Shown here: piece by piece, positions 12,346 through 25,089 of the stretch
Layout: each line of letters opens with the position of its first letter
How positions within the stretch are numbered: the first letter of the stretch is position 1
NCBI GenBank assembly: GCA_001414485.1
Contig: LLEY01000212.1
Span: 1-64,000 of the forward strand
Length of the DNA stretch: 64,000 nt
Direction: 5' to 3'
Source of the DNA: Calycina herbarum
Taxonomy: Eukaryota; Ascomycota; Leotiomycetes; Helotiales; Pezizellaceae
Notes under the pieces: generated by a model
Databases searched by the model: none
Told to the model about the DNA's origin: nothing
Seen by the model: only the letters and a program-made list of their open reading frames with translations
Translations under genes and position numbers: made by a program

Positions 12346-12759
12346 AATGATTTTCAATTTGATTTTTGAGACAAAACACGACTTGAAATGATTCTACAGT
12401 CCTAGTAAGAAAGCTTTTGTGTTTTAGTATTTAAAAATCTGTCCTCTGTGAGTTGTGGCGTGGTTGGCAGCAAGTGAAGTTTTAAGGCAGGAAGTTACGT
12501 CAAAAATAAATTTCTAGTTCTATTAGTCAGAGTGTGCCACGGATCAAGATATTCCGTATTCATTGTTGTCGTAAGCTAAATCTTCGCGCCTGGAAGCGTG
12601 CTAAGCCTACAAGAATCTTATCTTATAATAACGCCGAAAATTTAAATGCTCAACGAACACCTAACAAACACCTAACGATTCTCCGTCTACCCGACCCTTT
12701 CCTGTTTCCTCTTTCTGCGCAAAAGTCCATCTAGATACCCTCTTAACTTTGTCATACAT
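12346..12759. other. Short intergenic region, no gene seen
   Basis: About 410 bp between the DUF3632-like relic and the small secreted protein gene. No supported reading frame, RNA gene or repeat. Confidence 0.5.
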
Positions 12760-13512
12760 CTAACTTACTTTTACCGACTTGCAAGTGATGGCTTGGAGCT
12801 CCACGGCTTTGGTAAATTCAATCAATCCAAGCTCGTTGACCACTTGACTTCCCTCCGGCCAGCCACTGCAGTTCTCAAAAAAGTAAGGAGTGTTGGGAGA
12901 AGATATGCTCTCCACTTTTCGACCGAGCCAATTGTAACCTATACAACACATTAGCGTCCCAGGGTGAGTGAAATATCCTTACGAAACTAACCATTCAAAA
13001 CCGATCCATTTGGTGGGATCTCCAAACGTTGGGGTGGGTTCCAATTCTCATATGTGAGAACCAGGGAAATATTTCCATCTTGAACTGGCTTCTCGTGACA
13101 AGTAACGCTTTTTATAATCTGAGGCGGCGAGACCTTCCAGTTGTTGAGAGAGCCACCGGAGGGAACGATTGGCTGGGGTTTGAACTCTCCTGTTGAGTTA
13201 AGGAAACAGCAGTTTTCCAAGTTCCAGTTTGCTTGGAATCCCGTCGCTGCGAAAGTGTGGTCTGTTTTGATGTGAGAAGAGTCTGAATGAGAAATATTGA
13301 GGATGAAGTGACTGACTGGTGATGAGTGGCTCATCGTCAAGCTTCACGGTCATGACATCTCCTCCTCTTTGAACTTCGTTGGACCAGTGGATGCCGACGG
13401 CAGGTGTTTCTGCCTCGAGTTCGGTTACAGTGTTTGGTCCGGGGGCTCCCGCGGGAAGTGCGCTGGCGAGTGCTGAAAGCAAAAAGACGCCGGTTGCTGC
13501 TGAGGTGTACAT
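12760..13512 (-). CDS. Small secreted cysteine-containing protein
   Basis: Three exons: 13512-13317, 13261-12992 and 12938-12760. Introns are 55 nt (GTCAGT..AACAG) and 53 nt (GTTAGT..TATAG). The spliced frame gives 214 residues. The ATG at 13512 opens a signal peptide (MYTSAATGVFLLSALASA, then LPAGAPGPN). The mature part has at least five cysteines, in NCCF, VTCHEK, ENCSGW and ITCKS, and N-glycosylation sequons such as NHT, NST and NIS. I do not recognise the family. Size, leader and cysteines are those of secreted fungal proteins of the effector-candidate type, but nothing here proves a role in infection. A start 24 nt upstream (MIPVNIF) would spoil the leader. The 3' end is uncertain because GTAAGT directly precedes the stop and could be a further donor. 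Confidence 0.7.
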
Positions 13513-14551
13513 CTTGAAAATGTTGACTGGTATCAAACTACAAGAACCGAAGAAAAATGAAGCGAGAGTTTAGAAGGAAGAAAGGAGAAGGAGAGAATGA
13601 GAGACGAAAAATGAAAAATGAAAAATGAGATAGAGACAGAATACCAAGATGTGGATTGATATGTATAAGTATTTGCAAGAGTGCCATTTATATAATTAAT
13701 AAAAACCCATTAAACAAGGTGCCTTCCTCGTCACCGATAACTCAAATAGATGAGAATCGATCCAAGCCACATTTCTTGAAGGGCAGACTTACTGTAGTAC
13801 TAATGATTTTGTGAGCAGAGTAGAATAACATAGCTTATTCATACTTGAATAATGTTTGGTTTCGATCCCCTCAGTGGCCAAAACGTACACTTACAAGAGC
13901 CCAGAAACCAGCATTGGGATTGCAATTAAACAAAATGAACAAGAGGATTTAAGGCAGCCAACCTCCTTCAACTTTTGAAACGCTGTTGGGCGCAGCAGAA
14001 AATCCCTCTACACACCTTGTTATGGTTATACAAGTTTAGAGCCGATATAGGACTCTTCATTGGTCGCTTAGCATTGGGGCTATAAACCGATTAACTGATG
14101 ATTACTGTGATGTACGAGTGGACTAAATGACTAATCGCTGTGATAATAATCTAGGTGCGAGATTGGTTTGTTTGAGATGCTTGTGAACTTGGAACAATTG
14201 GGAAGTAAGCTTATATCATTTCGGAACACCCCTCGGACACTTATTTATAAGCTTTCCCCAAAATTCGTGTAAATAGACTTGATATCAAAAAGAATGTATT
14301 GAAGTCGTAAGAAAGTAACAATCGTACTGTGAGTTCTCATATCATTCTGACCTTGAGTTGTTCTTAAAAAAGTTGCCATACTTTACCATCCGTCCATCCA
14401 TCAAACTCCATGTCGTTGCGGTTGACAGATGCCATAGATCAATACCGCAGTCGAGCGAGGGTCTGATTCCATGTCTCGATCATTCTTGCGAAAGCCTGTA
14501 TTGACCTGGGCCCCCTAGGAAGTCGAAGTTCGCTCTCTAATTTCTGCCAAA
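13513..14551. other. Intergenic region, 1.0 kb, no gene supported
   Basis: AT-leaning sequence upstream of the divergently placed secreted-protein gene and the RIB7 relic. It probably holds the former's promoter and 5' UTR. An open frame of about 70 codons on the minus strand at 14439-14654 overlaps the RIB7 5' end and has no recognisable domain. Confidence 0.5.
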
Positions 14552-15326
14552 ATGGCCTCCCTTCCGAAAAATACGCAGCATTTTTTATTTGAGCATCGAT
14601 CGTTTCTCGAACCTCATCTCCCTCCGAAAGATCTCTCGCCCTCCAACAACTCAATCCCCTTCAAAACTGTGACTTTCGCGACCTCTCTTGGGACCTCACT
14701 CGAAGGCGATGACCCATTATTTGCGGTCTCGATACGATGCTATTCTCATAGGGGTTGGCACTGCCGCGGTAGACAATCCAAGTTTGAATTGTCGACTAGA
14801 GGGGGTTGGAGGATATGGCGGGAAAGGACTAGAAGGTCAACCCCGTCCGATTATCATCGACCCTGCCGCGCGCTGGGACTTCAATGCGGAACACAAGATA
14901 TTCCAGCTGGCAAGGAATGGTCAAGGAAGGGCACCATATATCATCACAGAACTGGCATCTCCACCGGCAGACAAGAAAGCTCTCTTGGATGAAGCTGGCG
15001 GAGATTTTCTTACAGCCGCGATGAATGACCACAAAATTGATTGGCGGGACGTCCTGAAAGCTCTGAGTAGCAAGGGTATCAGAAGTGTCATGATTGAAGG
15101 GGGTGCGAGTGTCATCAATTCAATGCTTCAACCCAAGTACTTTTCTATCATCAACTCCATCATTATCACCATTGCTCCTACTTGGCTGGGTGTAGGTGGG
15201 GTGGTCGTTTCTCCACCTAGACGCTTCAACGATAAAGGGAAACCGATGGCTGCTGTCCGACTAGGTCATGCTCAGTGGCATCCATTCGGAGAGGATGTTA
15301 TTTTGTGTAGAAAGGTCAAGCTCTGA
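14552..15326 (+). pseudogene. RIB7: RIB7-type pyrimidine reductase with internal deletion and frameshift
   Basis: The family enzyme (RibD C-terminal/RIB7) reduces 2,5-diamino-6-ribosylamino-pyrimidinone 5'-phosphate in fungal riboflavin synthesis. From ATG 14552 the frame reads a normal N-terminus (EHRSFLEPHLPP .. PFKTVTFATS). It then jumps, with no sequence in between, into another frame at about 14688 that reads LGPHSKAMTHYLRSRYDAIL. That frame stays open to the stop at 15326, with DNPSLNCRLEG, RPIIIDPAARWDF, SVMIEGGASVINS and WLGVGG. The family normally has a glycine-rich stretch of roughly a dozen residues between these parts, so a small deletion that also shifts the frame is the simplest reading. 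No intron can restore it because sequence is missing, not added. The gene abuts the RIP desert. A working copy is presumably elsewhere. Confidence 0.75.
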
Positions 15327-15596
15327 TAATAGTCCGTAGGCTAAAGTGTCAGTGATAATTAACTGAGCGATAATATAATAATAAACGGTCTATATTTTTA
15401 AAGTTATCTCATCTCCCCAAAACACCTCTCTCTTCATTGCCTTATTGCCGTACACCTATTAAACCTCGGCGTCACAAGCCCCCACGAGAGGCCCGTGTAG
15501 AATAGACTTCCCTCCTTAGTTAATTCTTCTTATAATAAAGACAACCTTATCCATTGACCTCTTTGTATTCGGCCCGTAACACCTAGTTTTATAAAG

Positions 15597-17433
15597 TATA
15601 ACGTGGTTTATCACCGAGTGGCGCATATCACCGAGTGGCGCACTTTCCTCTACTTCACTACCTACTAACTTTAATACGCGTTTTCTCAACAACTAACTAT
15701 GGAAATCCAAACCTAAGAAGCACGAATTATCCTAGCTATCGAGGCTATTCGAACATCTAAAAAAATTAGTCGTCGCTCTACTACAAAAATCTACAAAGTC
15801 TCTAAAATAATACTTCGACATAGAATAGCTAGCTAAACCTATTACCTCGAAACCAAACCTAATTATTATAAATTAAACGACTTAGAGAAGGAGACACTTG
15901 TTCGATATATACTTAATCTAGATATAAGAGGATTTATACACTGACTAGCTAGTATAGAAGATATAGTAAATTATATTCTTAAATTATAAGAGAGAAAACG
16001 CGTTAGTAAGCTCTAGGTATATCGATTTATATAACATTGACTAGAATTAAAGACGTGTTTTAATCACGTTTACGACTTTTAAAGAGCCTTATATAAAGAT
16101 ATAGAGCTTATTAGCACGTAGTTTCGACTTATAGAGAATATAAGAGTAAAATATAGTGTTTTAGACTATAACTTTTATAACTTTAATAAGACGAGGTTTA
16201 TAATAGGAATTATCTACCTAGTAATAGTTATAACTCGCGCTGATTAACGTAGTAGAGGTAAGACAGTTTAGCCTAGTAATTAGAAATAAGCTATAGTAAT
16301 TACTTATATTAATAGCGAGGGTTAGAACGTGTCTTCGTTTTTAGTATACTAAGAGCGGCCTCCTATATAACTAAGTTATTAAACCTATAAGTAATAGATA
16401 GACTAATAATAAGACAGGTCTAGAATAGCTATAACACTTCGATAAATATACTCGTAGTTATATAAAAGAGCTATATTAAATACTAGTATTAGATAGATAT
16501 AAGAGTTATAAATTAGCTATATTTCAAGAGTATTATAAAGTTAATAATATTATTACTCTTTATCTACCTTCTTATTTCTCTTATTTAATCTAGCTACTTA
16601 ATATTAGATATTTTAACATTCTTAAACATATATATAAGTATTAAATTAAGACCTTTATTAAAGCTTATATTAACTATATTACTAAGGTCGAGTTCTTTTT
16701 AGCCTTTTATATAGCTTATAAGTTATTAATAATAACTTAAAACGCCTAAGCTAGATTCTATAAAGCTAGCTTAGTACCTTTTAATCTCTAGACTATAATA
16801 TTAAAGCTTAATATCCGATTATAAACTTCTATATCTACTAGACCTCTCTCTATAGCCGCTAACTCCTAGGTCTTATAGACCTCTTATAACTTAACTAACG
16901 CTCTTTTATATACAACTTTAGTTAAGAATCGTATTTTACACTATTAAGAAAGCTCGCTAACCTCTATTTTCAAGACTATAGCTATATTAGCAAAGAGTAT
17001 AGAGCTATTAGCTTATAAGATAATTTTATTATTAGCCGAAGTCTATACTCTTTATAAGGCAAATAAAGCACTTAGTAAGTACTATAGAGCTAAAAAGACT
17101 CGGGTCTATTAAAGAGATATACTTACTATAGAGGATATATAGAACGTATTAGTTTAAAAGAAGATAGAGGAATAAGCTTAATATAATAAGCGTTCTAAGA
17201 GAGGTAGGTAAAATAAGAGGTAAACCTCTAGACAACGGTATAGTACTTATAGAAAGACTAGATATAGAATACGAACTTGTTAAGAGGTTATAGATATATC
17301 TAGTTTATTAGATCCTAAGTAGTTTTAATTAATATTATTTATTATAGTTGATTAATCTAATATTAAAGTAGTAGAGTAGAGAGAAAGTACGCTACTCGGT
17401 AGTATAAGCTACTTAGTAATAAACTACGTTATA
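15597..17433 (+). mobile_element. pogo/Fot1-like DNA transposon relic (A)
   Basis: The element spans 1837 bp from TATAACGT to its inverted ACGTTATA. Terminal inverted repeats of about 50 bp are visible at 15597-15646 and 17384-17433 despite mutation. From ATG 15699 a mutated transposase can be followed: N-terminal helix-turn-helix (EARIILAIEAI .. SRRSTTKIYKVS), the CENP-B-like part (LEKETLVRYILNLDIRGF), and the DDE_1 catalytic region (YNFYNFNKTRF, with the usual DET now NKT, then INSEG). It ends in a degenerate cysteine-rich tail near 17300. Many TAG/TAA codons and D to N changes fit RIP. The transposase cannot function. Confidence 0.85.
15609..15642 (+). repeat. Doubled 17-bp subterminal unit in the left TIR
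   Basis: TATCACCGAGTGGCGCA occurs twice in perfect tandem (15609-15625, 15626-15642). The right end (17384-17430) holds the same pair inverted and RIP-mutated (CGCTACTCGGTAGTA..). Likely transposase binding sites, as in other CENP-B/pogo transposases. Confidence 0.8.
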
Positions 17434-19900
17434 AGAACTATCTATATAATAAGTACTTCTAGCTATATTACTAGAGTACTTTAAAGCTACTCTTAATACT
17501 ACTTTAGAAATAAAGAGACTTATTAGTTAATTTTATAGAACTAATTCTTATAGTTAAGAGATTTAATACTATTATTATAGTTACTAACTAACTTACTAAG
17601 AACTACTATATTATTCTATACTATTTAAGTATAAATACTATTAATTTCGCTTACTTATTTATATAAGAAGTATAGAAACTACTAACGTGTTTTACAAGCG
17701 AGCTAGCTATATAAGCGAGCTAGCTACTTTTCTAAATAACTTATTTTTAAATATAAATTACTTAATACTAGAATAAGCTATTATATTATATAAGATACTA
17801 TAAGATTATTCAGAGTTATTACTATCTTTAGTATCTACTATTTCTACTTAATAAGTATAAGAATTATATCTAATTTTACTATAACGTCTATAGTACCTCT
17901 CTATATAAACCTTCTTTTTTATCTCTTCGCTACTCTTCTAATCGCTATCTTCTATAGAAGTAATTAAACTAATTACCTCCTCTACTATTAATATCTCTTA
18001 ACTCTGAATATATTTCCTTTTACAACTTTTATACTTAGTTATAGCTTTAGTTATCTTACGAAGATCTGTGATTTCTTTCTATATTAATACTATATCGTAT
18101 ACTATTCTAGTAGAGTCTTTTTCTAGCTAATTAAAAGACTTAATAATAGAACTAGGCGATAAGTCTTAGCGTCGTTAAATCCGGTCTCGAATAAGTATTA
18201 ATTAAGTCTCTATCTCGCGTACTATACCGAAACTCAAACGAACTAAATAAAGATAACTAAGTCTCGAAGGTTAGTATATAGGTAAGAAGTATAGACGCGA
18301 TAGGTTGTTTACTTAGAAGTAAACTCGTTACTTATATTAAAGATATTAAATAAGATAATAAGATTAATAACTAAAGTTAAGTACGAAGCTCTTATCTAAT
18401 AGTAGACGTGCTAGTTATATATAGAACTCTTTATACTATCTAGATTCTTTTATAAGCCTAGATCTCTAGATCTCTTTAGATCTCTTAAGAGATCTAATAG
18501 GATCTAATACGTGACTTCTAACGTTATCTAATAGTGAAATCCTAGAATATCTAAATACCTCTATATTACTAATTCTCTTCTATACTACTTTCTAATTCCT
18601 AGATATTATACCTTATTCTATTAGAGCGCTGTTTAGACTACTTACTATAACAGACGTGCTTTAGTAGACAAAGGCAGAATAAACAACACTCTATTCTTAG
18701 AATAAAAGACGAGGAGAACAAAAGACGAGGAGAGCAGAAGAGCTCGAGAGAACCGGGAACTAAATACAAGTCCTACAACGCTAGTGCGTACGCTAGTACT
18801 AGCGTGTATCTAAGCGAATATATAATATCCAGCAGCCCTCGTAACTATAACTGTTATACTTACTACTTATAACGAGATTTATAACACTATCCTCTTCTTA
18901 GCCTAGCGTGTTCTTATACTTAAGTATAAGCTAAGGAACTTAGTTAGAGTATTAGCAGTATTCTTTCCTTTCTATTATATTCTATCTTATATAGAAAAAG
19001 AAAGAAGAACGAATACTTTTTATAAAAAGTATTAAAATAGTTTATAATAAAATATTATTATATTCTTACTATACTTCTTAAAAACATAGATGTTTTATTA
19101 ATTCCTTCTAATCTTCTTAATATTTTGAATATATTTAGTTAAAGCTAAAATATAATAGAACTAACGATACTTAGAAAAAGAACGTTTCTTATACTAGTAA
19201 CTAAACCTCTATTAAAAGATAAGAGGAGAAGCTTAAGAGAGAGAAGGAGAAGGTAATAATAAATATTCTACGGTTACGAAAGTAGAAGGCTTTTCTTAAA
19301 GAGAGGTAACGTAAAATATCTTATTAAAGGCTTTATTTTCTTAATAAACTTAATACTACTAAGGAGGTAGAAAAGAAAGAGAAGAAGAAGAAAGAAAGAG
19401 AGGAATAAGAGTAGCGAGAGGCAGAGGTTACCTAACTAGTAGCTCTGTCTATTCCTACTAGTTCCTAATCTAAGATAGTTCTTAACCTAGTCTTTCTTAT
19501 AGCTTTTCCTTTAAACTATAAAATATAAGTAAACCTAGGTTTTCTTAATAGAATTTCCAAAGTTCTACTAAGTAATAATTAAGATTACTTCTTAGCTTTT
19601 AAGTGTTTTCTAAGTATAGGTAATCTAACTATTTAATTAAATACTAAACTTATCTTTTAATAAGTTTATAATTAAGAATCTTTTTAACTTTATATTTAGT
19701 ATTTAGATTTACTAGTTAAATTTCTATAATTAGGGCTAGTAGAGCTCTTAATAGTACTAGTTTAAGTAGAGATATATAGAATACTAGGTAGATGTTTATT
19801 ATTTTTAGTAGTACTAGTTTATAATTTAAAGATTCTCTAACTTATTTAATTTTAAATAGTTTAAGTTTTTTATAGTCTAGTTTATTACTTAGTCTTTTAT
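17434..19900. other. RIP-mutated sequence, unassigned
   Basis: I could not identify a family with confidence. Around 19200-19460 a basic, charged stretch on the plus strand (Arg/Lys/Glu-rich, with KEKVIINILRLRKQKAF) resembles the charged C-terminal tails of fungal transposon proteins. A repeat of AGCGAGCTAGCTA lies near 17697-17730. No long open frame exists. Confidence 0.4.
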
Positions 19901-22900
19901 ATTAATATTTTTTTATACTAAGTAGACTTTATCTCTCTCTTTTAGTATTAGCTTCTAACTACGTTATTTATTATAGTAGTATATATTTCTTTCTATTATA
20001 AATTATAGGTTCTTTATAAGTTCCTTATATAGACTTTTAATTTTTAAGATATAAATATAAGTAAGTTAGTTATTAATTATTATAGACAGCGGTTCTTAAT
20101 ATACTATTAATTTATACTTAAAATTAGTATAGAATAGTATAATAAGTGTTATTTCTATTACTAAACTATTATAAGTAAACTATACTAGAGGTAATAGTTC
20201 TACCTAGTTATTTTATTAGTAGTTTATATAATAATAAAAGTATATTTTAACTACTTAATTTATCTATTTATTTCCTCTATTTATTTAAGAGTAAAAAGCT
20301 ATAAAAAGCTTTCTTTTTATACTTAATCGTTTTATAAGTATAATCTAAAATTTTAAAGTAAAGAGTTTATCTCTATCTAAGAGTATTTCTTCTAGTAGTC
20401 TATGTCTTAAAACTACTTCTCTAAGGAATATAAATACTAATTCCTTAGTTATACTTAATTCTATATATATTATTAGAATTATATACTTTATAAGTTATTC
20501 TATAATAACTAGGATTAAGTTATACTTAACTCCTATTATTAGATCTTTAGATTTTAGTAATTTAATAATAAAATCTATAGATATTAATTTCTAAGGAATT
20601 TATAGTATTAGAGTAGTGTTTATCTATTTATAAGAAGTATAGTAGAAAGTCTTATTCCTAGTATAGGTATTATTTTCTACTATTACTTCTTTAACTATCG
20701 TAGATAACTAATTAATATAGTAGTATTATCTTATTCTCTAGAGAGTTTATTAAACTCTCTAGTGTTTATAAGCTAGTACTAAATAATATTCTTTAATAAA
20801 TTCTCTTATATATAACTTTAGAACCTATAACTTTCTATTTCTATATCTTTCTCTATTATTACACTTATTTATAATATAGTAAATATTAGTAAAATCTCTT
20901 CTCTAAACTAAGTTAGATAGTATATTTTCTTATTTAATTAACTCTAGTTAATCCTTTTCCTATACTTACTATATCTTTTTCCTTTATAGATTATTATTTC
21001 TAGTTATAGTAATTTTATAAATAGTAAAGACTAAGTCTCTATTCTTAAGAGTTTTTAGAATTATAATTTTCTTAAACTTCTTATTTCTCTTATATCTAGG
21101 TTTCTAGCTAAGAGTATTAGCTTAAGTGTTAGATATTCCTTTTATATAATAAATAATAATATTAAACCTTCTTAATATCTCTGTCTATCTAGCTAACTAT
21201 CTAGTTATAAGTTCCTTAGTTATTATAAACGTCTTAAGATTCTTATAGTTAAATAGAATCGTAACTTAGTATTTTACTAGTTATAAATAAATTCTCTAGT
21301 ATTCTAAAGCTAATACTATAGTAAGTAATTCTTTGTTAAAGATACTATAGTTTTATTATACTAGATTAAATATTTTAGAATAATATATAATAAGTATAAG
21401 TCTTCTTTTATTATTTAGTTATAAATAAATCATATCTACTACTATATCTAAAGCGTCTATTTCGATTATACTAGGCTTATCTATATTAAAATTATATAGA
21501 ATAGGTTTTTCTATAAACCTTGCTTTAATTTTCTAAAAAGTATTCTTAGCTTATTTATTCTATATAAATTTAATAACCTTTTTTACTAGTACTAATATTA
21601 GTTTAGTAATCTTTATATAGTTTTTAATAAATAGATAGTAAAAGTTTATAAATCTAAGAAAGAACTATATATCTTTTATATTCTCTAGTAATTTCTAGTT
21701 TAAGATGTCTTAGATCTTTACTAGATCTATTTCTATTTTTCCTAAGCTAAATACCTATTTTAGGAAAAGTGTCTAAGTTACTTCGAACTTATATTTTAAG
21801 AGTTTTAATTAGGAGTTTACCTTTATAAGTTATTATAGAACTTCTTTAATATATCTCTTATATTCTTCTTCTTTTTCTAAGAAGATTAAGATATTATCTA
21901 GATAATAGATTACTATTACTCTTAAAAGATCTCTTAAAATATTATTATTTTATTTTTAATATATAGCTAGTATATTTTATAGTCTAAATAGTATAACTAT
22001 ATATTTATAAAAACCTAATAGTAAGGCGAATACGGTTTTCTATTCGTCTTTAACTTTTATTTATATAAGTCTATAAGCGTTTTATTAATCTAGTTTTATA
22101 AATCGGACTACTTTATCTAACTTATCTTATAAGTATTAGCTAGGTAGTAGTAGATTAGCGTTCTTAACTATAGTATAATTTACTTCTTAATAATTAATAT
22201 ATACTCTCTCTTCTAGGTTATCTTTTTTCTTAATAATAAGTATATTTAAGATAATTAGTAACTTAGATCTCCTAATATAACCCTTCTTAATACCTTTCTT
22301 TATATAACTCTCTATTCTTTAAAGACTTTTCTAGTTATATAAGCAAAGCTTCTACTTCAAGAGGTAATAACCCTCTTTTAGTTTAATCTTATAATCTTAT
22401 AAGCAATGTTTTAGTAAAGCTTGTAAGTCTTTTAGGTTTTTAAATAAAGCCTTAAATTCTCTATACTATATAGGTATTTTGTTATCAGCTATCTTACTAA
22501 CCTATAGAGGATCTTAGACAAGGTATTCTAGTATCTTAGAAGAGGTAGTACTGACCTTGTTCTAGCTTTATAGTTATAATTATAAACCTATATAATTATA
22601 TTAACTAAAGGTTATTATTTAAGCCTTTTAGTTAATATCTAGATTATGTTTCTAAATCTATAGTATACTAAGTATTACTTCTTTACTCTCTATTTTAATA
22701 ATATCAAATTATATATCTAAGTAGTATTCTTTAATATTAACTTTTATTAGAATAGTTTATTAATTAATAATCCTATCTTAGTAGATAACGTCTATTCTAT
22801 TAACTACTCTAAGGTAGTATAGCTTTATATTTTTTATTAGAATATTTAACTTTTTTAAAGCTATTAAAGAAAGGAAGTTACTCGTCGCTTTAGAGTTAAT

Positions 22901-24600
22901 TATAACTTAAAGTTTCTTTTCTTTTATTTTCATAGTTATTACTAACTAATTCTCTTTTAAGGTAGTATTTAATTCTTCTTTTATAAAGTATACTTTAAAT
23001 CTTCTTTTATTCTTATCTTCTTTATTAGATCTTAGAATAAAGATTATCTTTTCTAAATCTATAGAAATTACCTTATACTTTAATCTATATTCTATAGTCT
23101 ATTCTAGTTCTAGTAAGGTTTCTATAAATCGTTTCTCTATAGACTAATAGAATATAACGTTTAGATAATATTATATCTATTTAGCTATAGTTTTATTTAA
23201 TATTTCTACGAACTATAATTCTCTAATTATTAGATAGTATAATTCTTTTTATACTAACTCTGTTTCTTAGTCTATATTATATTTGTTTATTTCCTAAAAG
23301 ATTATACTAAACAGTTTCCTAGTTCTAGGTTCCTAAAATATTACTCTAATAATACTAACTAAAGTAACTATAGTATACTAGCCTTCTATTTCTAGCAGCG
23401 TTTCTTTAGATAGCGTGTCTAAGAAACTAGGTTTTAGTTAACTAGTAAATTTCTCTAGACTATACTATTACTATAAACTAGTTTCCTTCTAGAGGTCTAC
23501 GACTATCTATATATCTTCTATCTTAGGCTAACTAAATAGCTTATTAGATATTATCTATTCTAGTCTAGGTTCTTTAAATTTAATAGTTTCTCTTCTAGTA
23601 ATAAGACTTACTATTATTATTCTATCTTATTTATTTTAAACTATTATATAAGTAGTTAAAATAGTAGAATTAATCTCTTAAGTAGAATATAAGCTCTAAA
23701 AATTAGATTTCTAGTTTTCTATATATATCTATCTATTCTCTCTCTTAAAGGTTCTAATAAATACCTATATCTTGTCTTATTTAGACTTATATATTCTTAG
23801 ATTTACTTCTAATAAATTAGATTCTAATTCTAATAACTCTAATAAACTTATTAATAGTAGTAATTCGTATTCTACTTAAAGAGGTAATTTATATTCTATT
23901 TCTAACTATATATTATAATATTCTTTAAGAAGTAGATTTCTACTATTATTAGTATTCTATATCTTACTAACTTATAACTTAATTTCTTTATCTAGCTATA
24001 GATATATAGTGTCTACTATTATTTCTAAGATATCTGTTTTAATCTACGTACTATATCCTCTAGCCTCGAGTTCTTTATCTATAAGTTTAATTTTTTCTAG
24101 TAAAGCTACTTTCTTTTAAATAATAGTATTAGCTTATTTCTCTTTAGAGTCTTTCTTCTTACTATACTTATTTACTCTATAACTAGAAAGGCTATATTTA
24201 TAATATAAGTTCTACTTACGTTAATAATCTCGCTTCTTCTAGGAAAGCTCTCTCTTTAGTAGGTTTCTATCTTAAGTTCCTTTTCTTAGTATCTAATACT
24301 TTTAAGTAGTATTAATTTCTATAGAATCTCTATGGTCCTTCTTTCTACCCTTTTCTTATCGATGTTTATAACTACCTTTCTTCTCTAGACTTCGCTTATA
24401 ATTCCGATTATCGATTTTAATTATATTATTAGTTAATTTATTAAGTATATCTAAGAAGTTATCTCTAGCTAATTCGTTCTTAATACTATTCTTTAATCCT
24501 CTATAGAACTGCTTACGTAAAGCCTTGTTATTCTAACTAAGACGTATAGAGTATTACTAGAATATTAATATATACCTTCTCTAAAAGGTTGCTCGCTGAG
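19900..24600 (-). mobile_element. Ty3/gypsy retrotransposon relic on minus strand
   Basis: Read from high to low coordinates, the minus strand shows the expected order. A gag part has a mutated CCHC zinc knuckle near 24165-24210 (YYKYSLSSYRVNKY in place of C-x2-C-x4-H-x4-C). Reverse transcriptase follows, with its active site near 21880-21915 (YYLDN for YxDD, then ILIFSEKEEEYKR). Then come RNase H and an integrase core near 20000-20750 (SIDFIIKLLKSKD, LFTLKF*). Stops replace Trp and Gln throughout. I could not delimit LTRs by eye, so the ends are approximate. Confidence 0.7.
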
Positions 24601-24760
24601 GGTGCTCGCTTAGTTATCGTATACCGCTTTGCTCGCCCTCGACTCTCTCTCGCCTCTCTCTACGCTCCCCCGTGCTCCTCCTCTGCTTAGAGGGCTGCCC
24701 CTATCCGGTTAGCTCTCTACTAGGTGTTGACCTTCTTATACAACTTTTAGCGATGCTGTG
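24590..24760. other. GC-richer, weakly RIP-affected pocket
   Basis: About 170 bp with many TGCTCG and CTCGCC steps, keeping TpG where the surroundings have almost none. It lies between the gypsy relic and the DUF3435 relic and may be an LTR end, 5' UTR or promoter. I cannot decide which. Confidence 0.4.
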
Positions 24761-25089
24761 AGATAGTTAGTCTTTATATAGACAGCTTATAAGATATCTA
24801 ATTATAGCTCCGTCTTGGAAATCTCTAGCAAGCTGACCCTAGGTCTAGCTAAGCTGTTATACTATATAAGTGTGCCTTTTTCTTCTCTTATAGCTACTGT
24901 TTTAATCTTATCCGGCATATATAACCCTACCCTGTTCCTTTTCACATCTTATTATATTTACTTTACTCTTTCTATACTTACGAATCCTACTCTTAGCCTT
25001 AGCTCTGTTAAGCTCTCTCTTTCTTAACTATAATCTTATCTACTCTTGTCTTTCTCCTATTATCTATAGTACGTTATAGTTAGGCAGTA

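Noticed and set aside
14439..14654. Minus-strand open frame of about 71 codons overlapping the RIB7 5' end
   Set aside because: Overlaps coding sequence of the recognisable RIB7 N-terminus and shows no domain, so treated as a shadow.
17881..17910. TAACGTCTATAG similar to the TIR core
   Set aside because: Similarity stops after about 11 bases and no inverted partner was found, so probably chance in AT-rich sequence.
24815..25027. Plus-strand open frame of about 70 codons, hydrophobic
   Set aside because: Composition-driven frame in T/C-rich sequence before the DUF3435 relic; no domain and no context.
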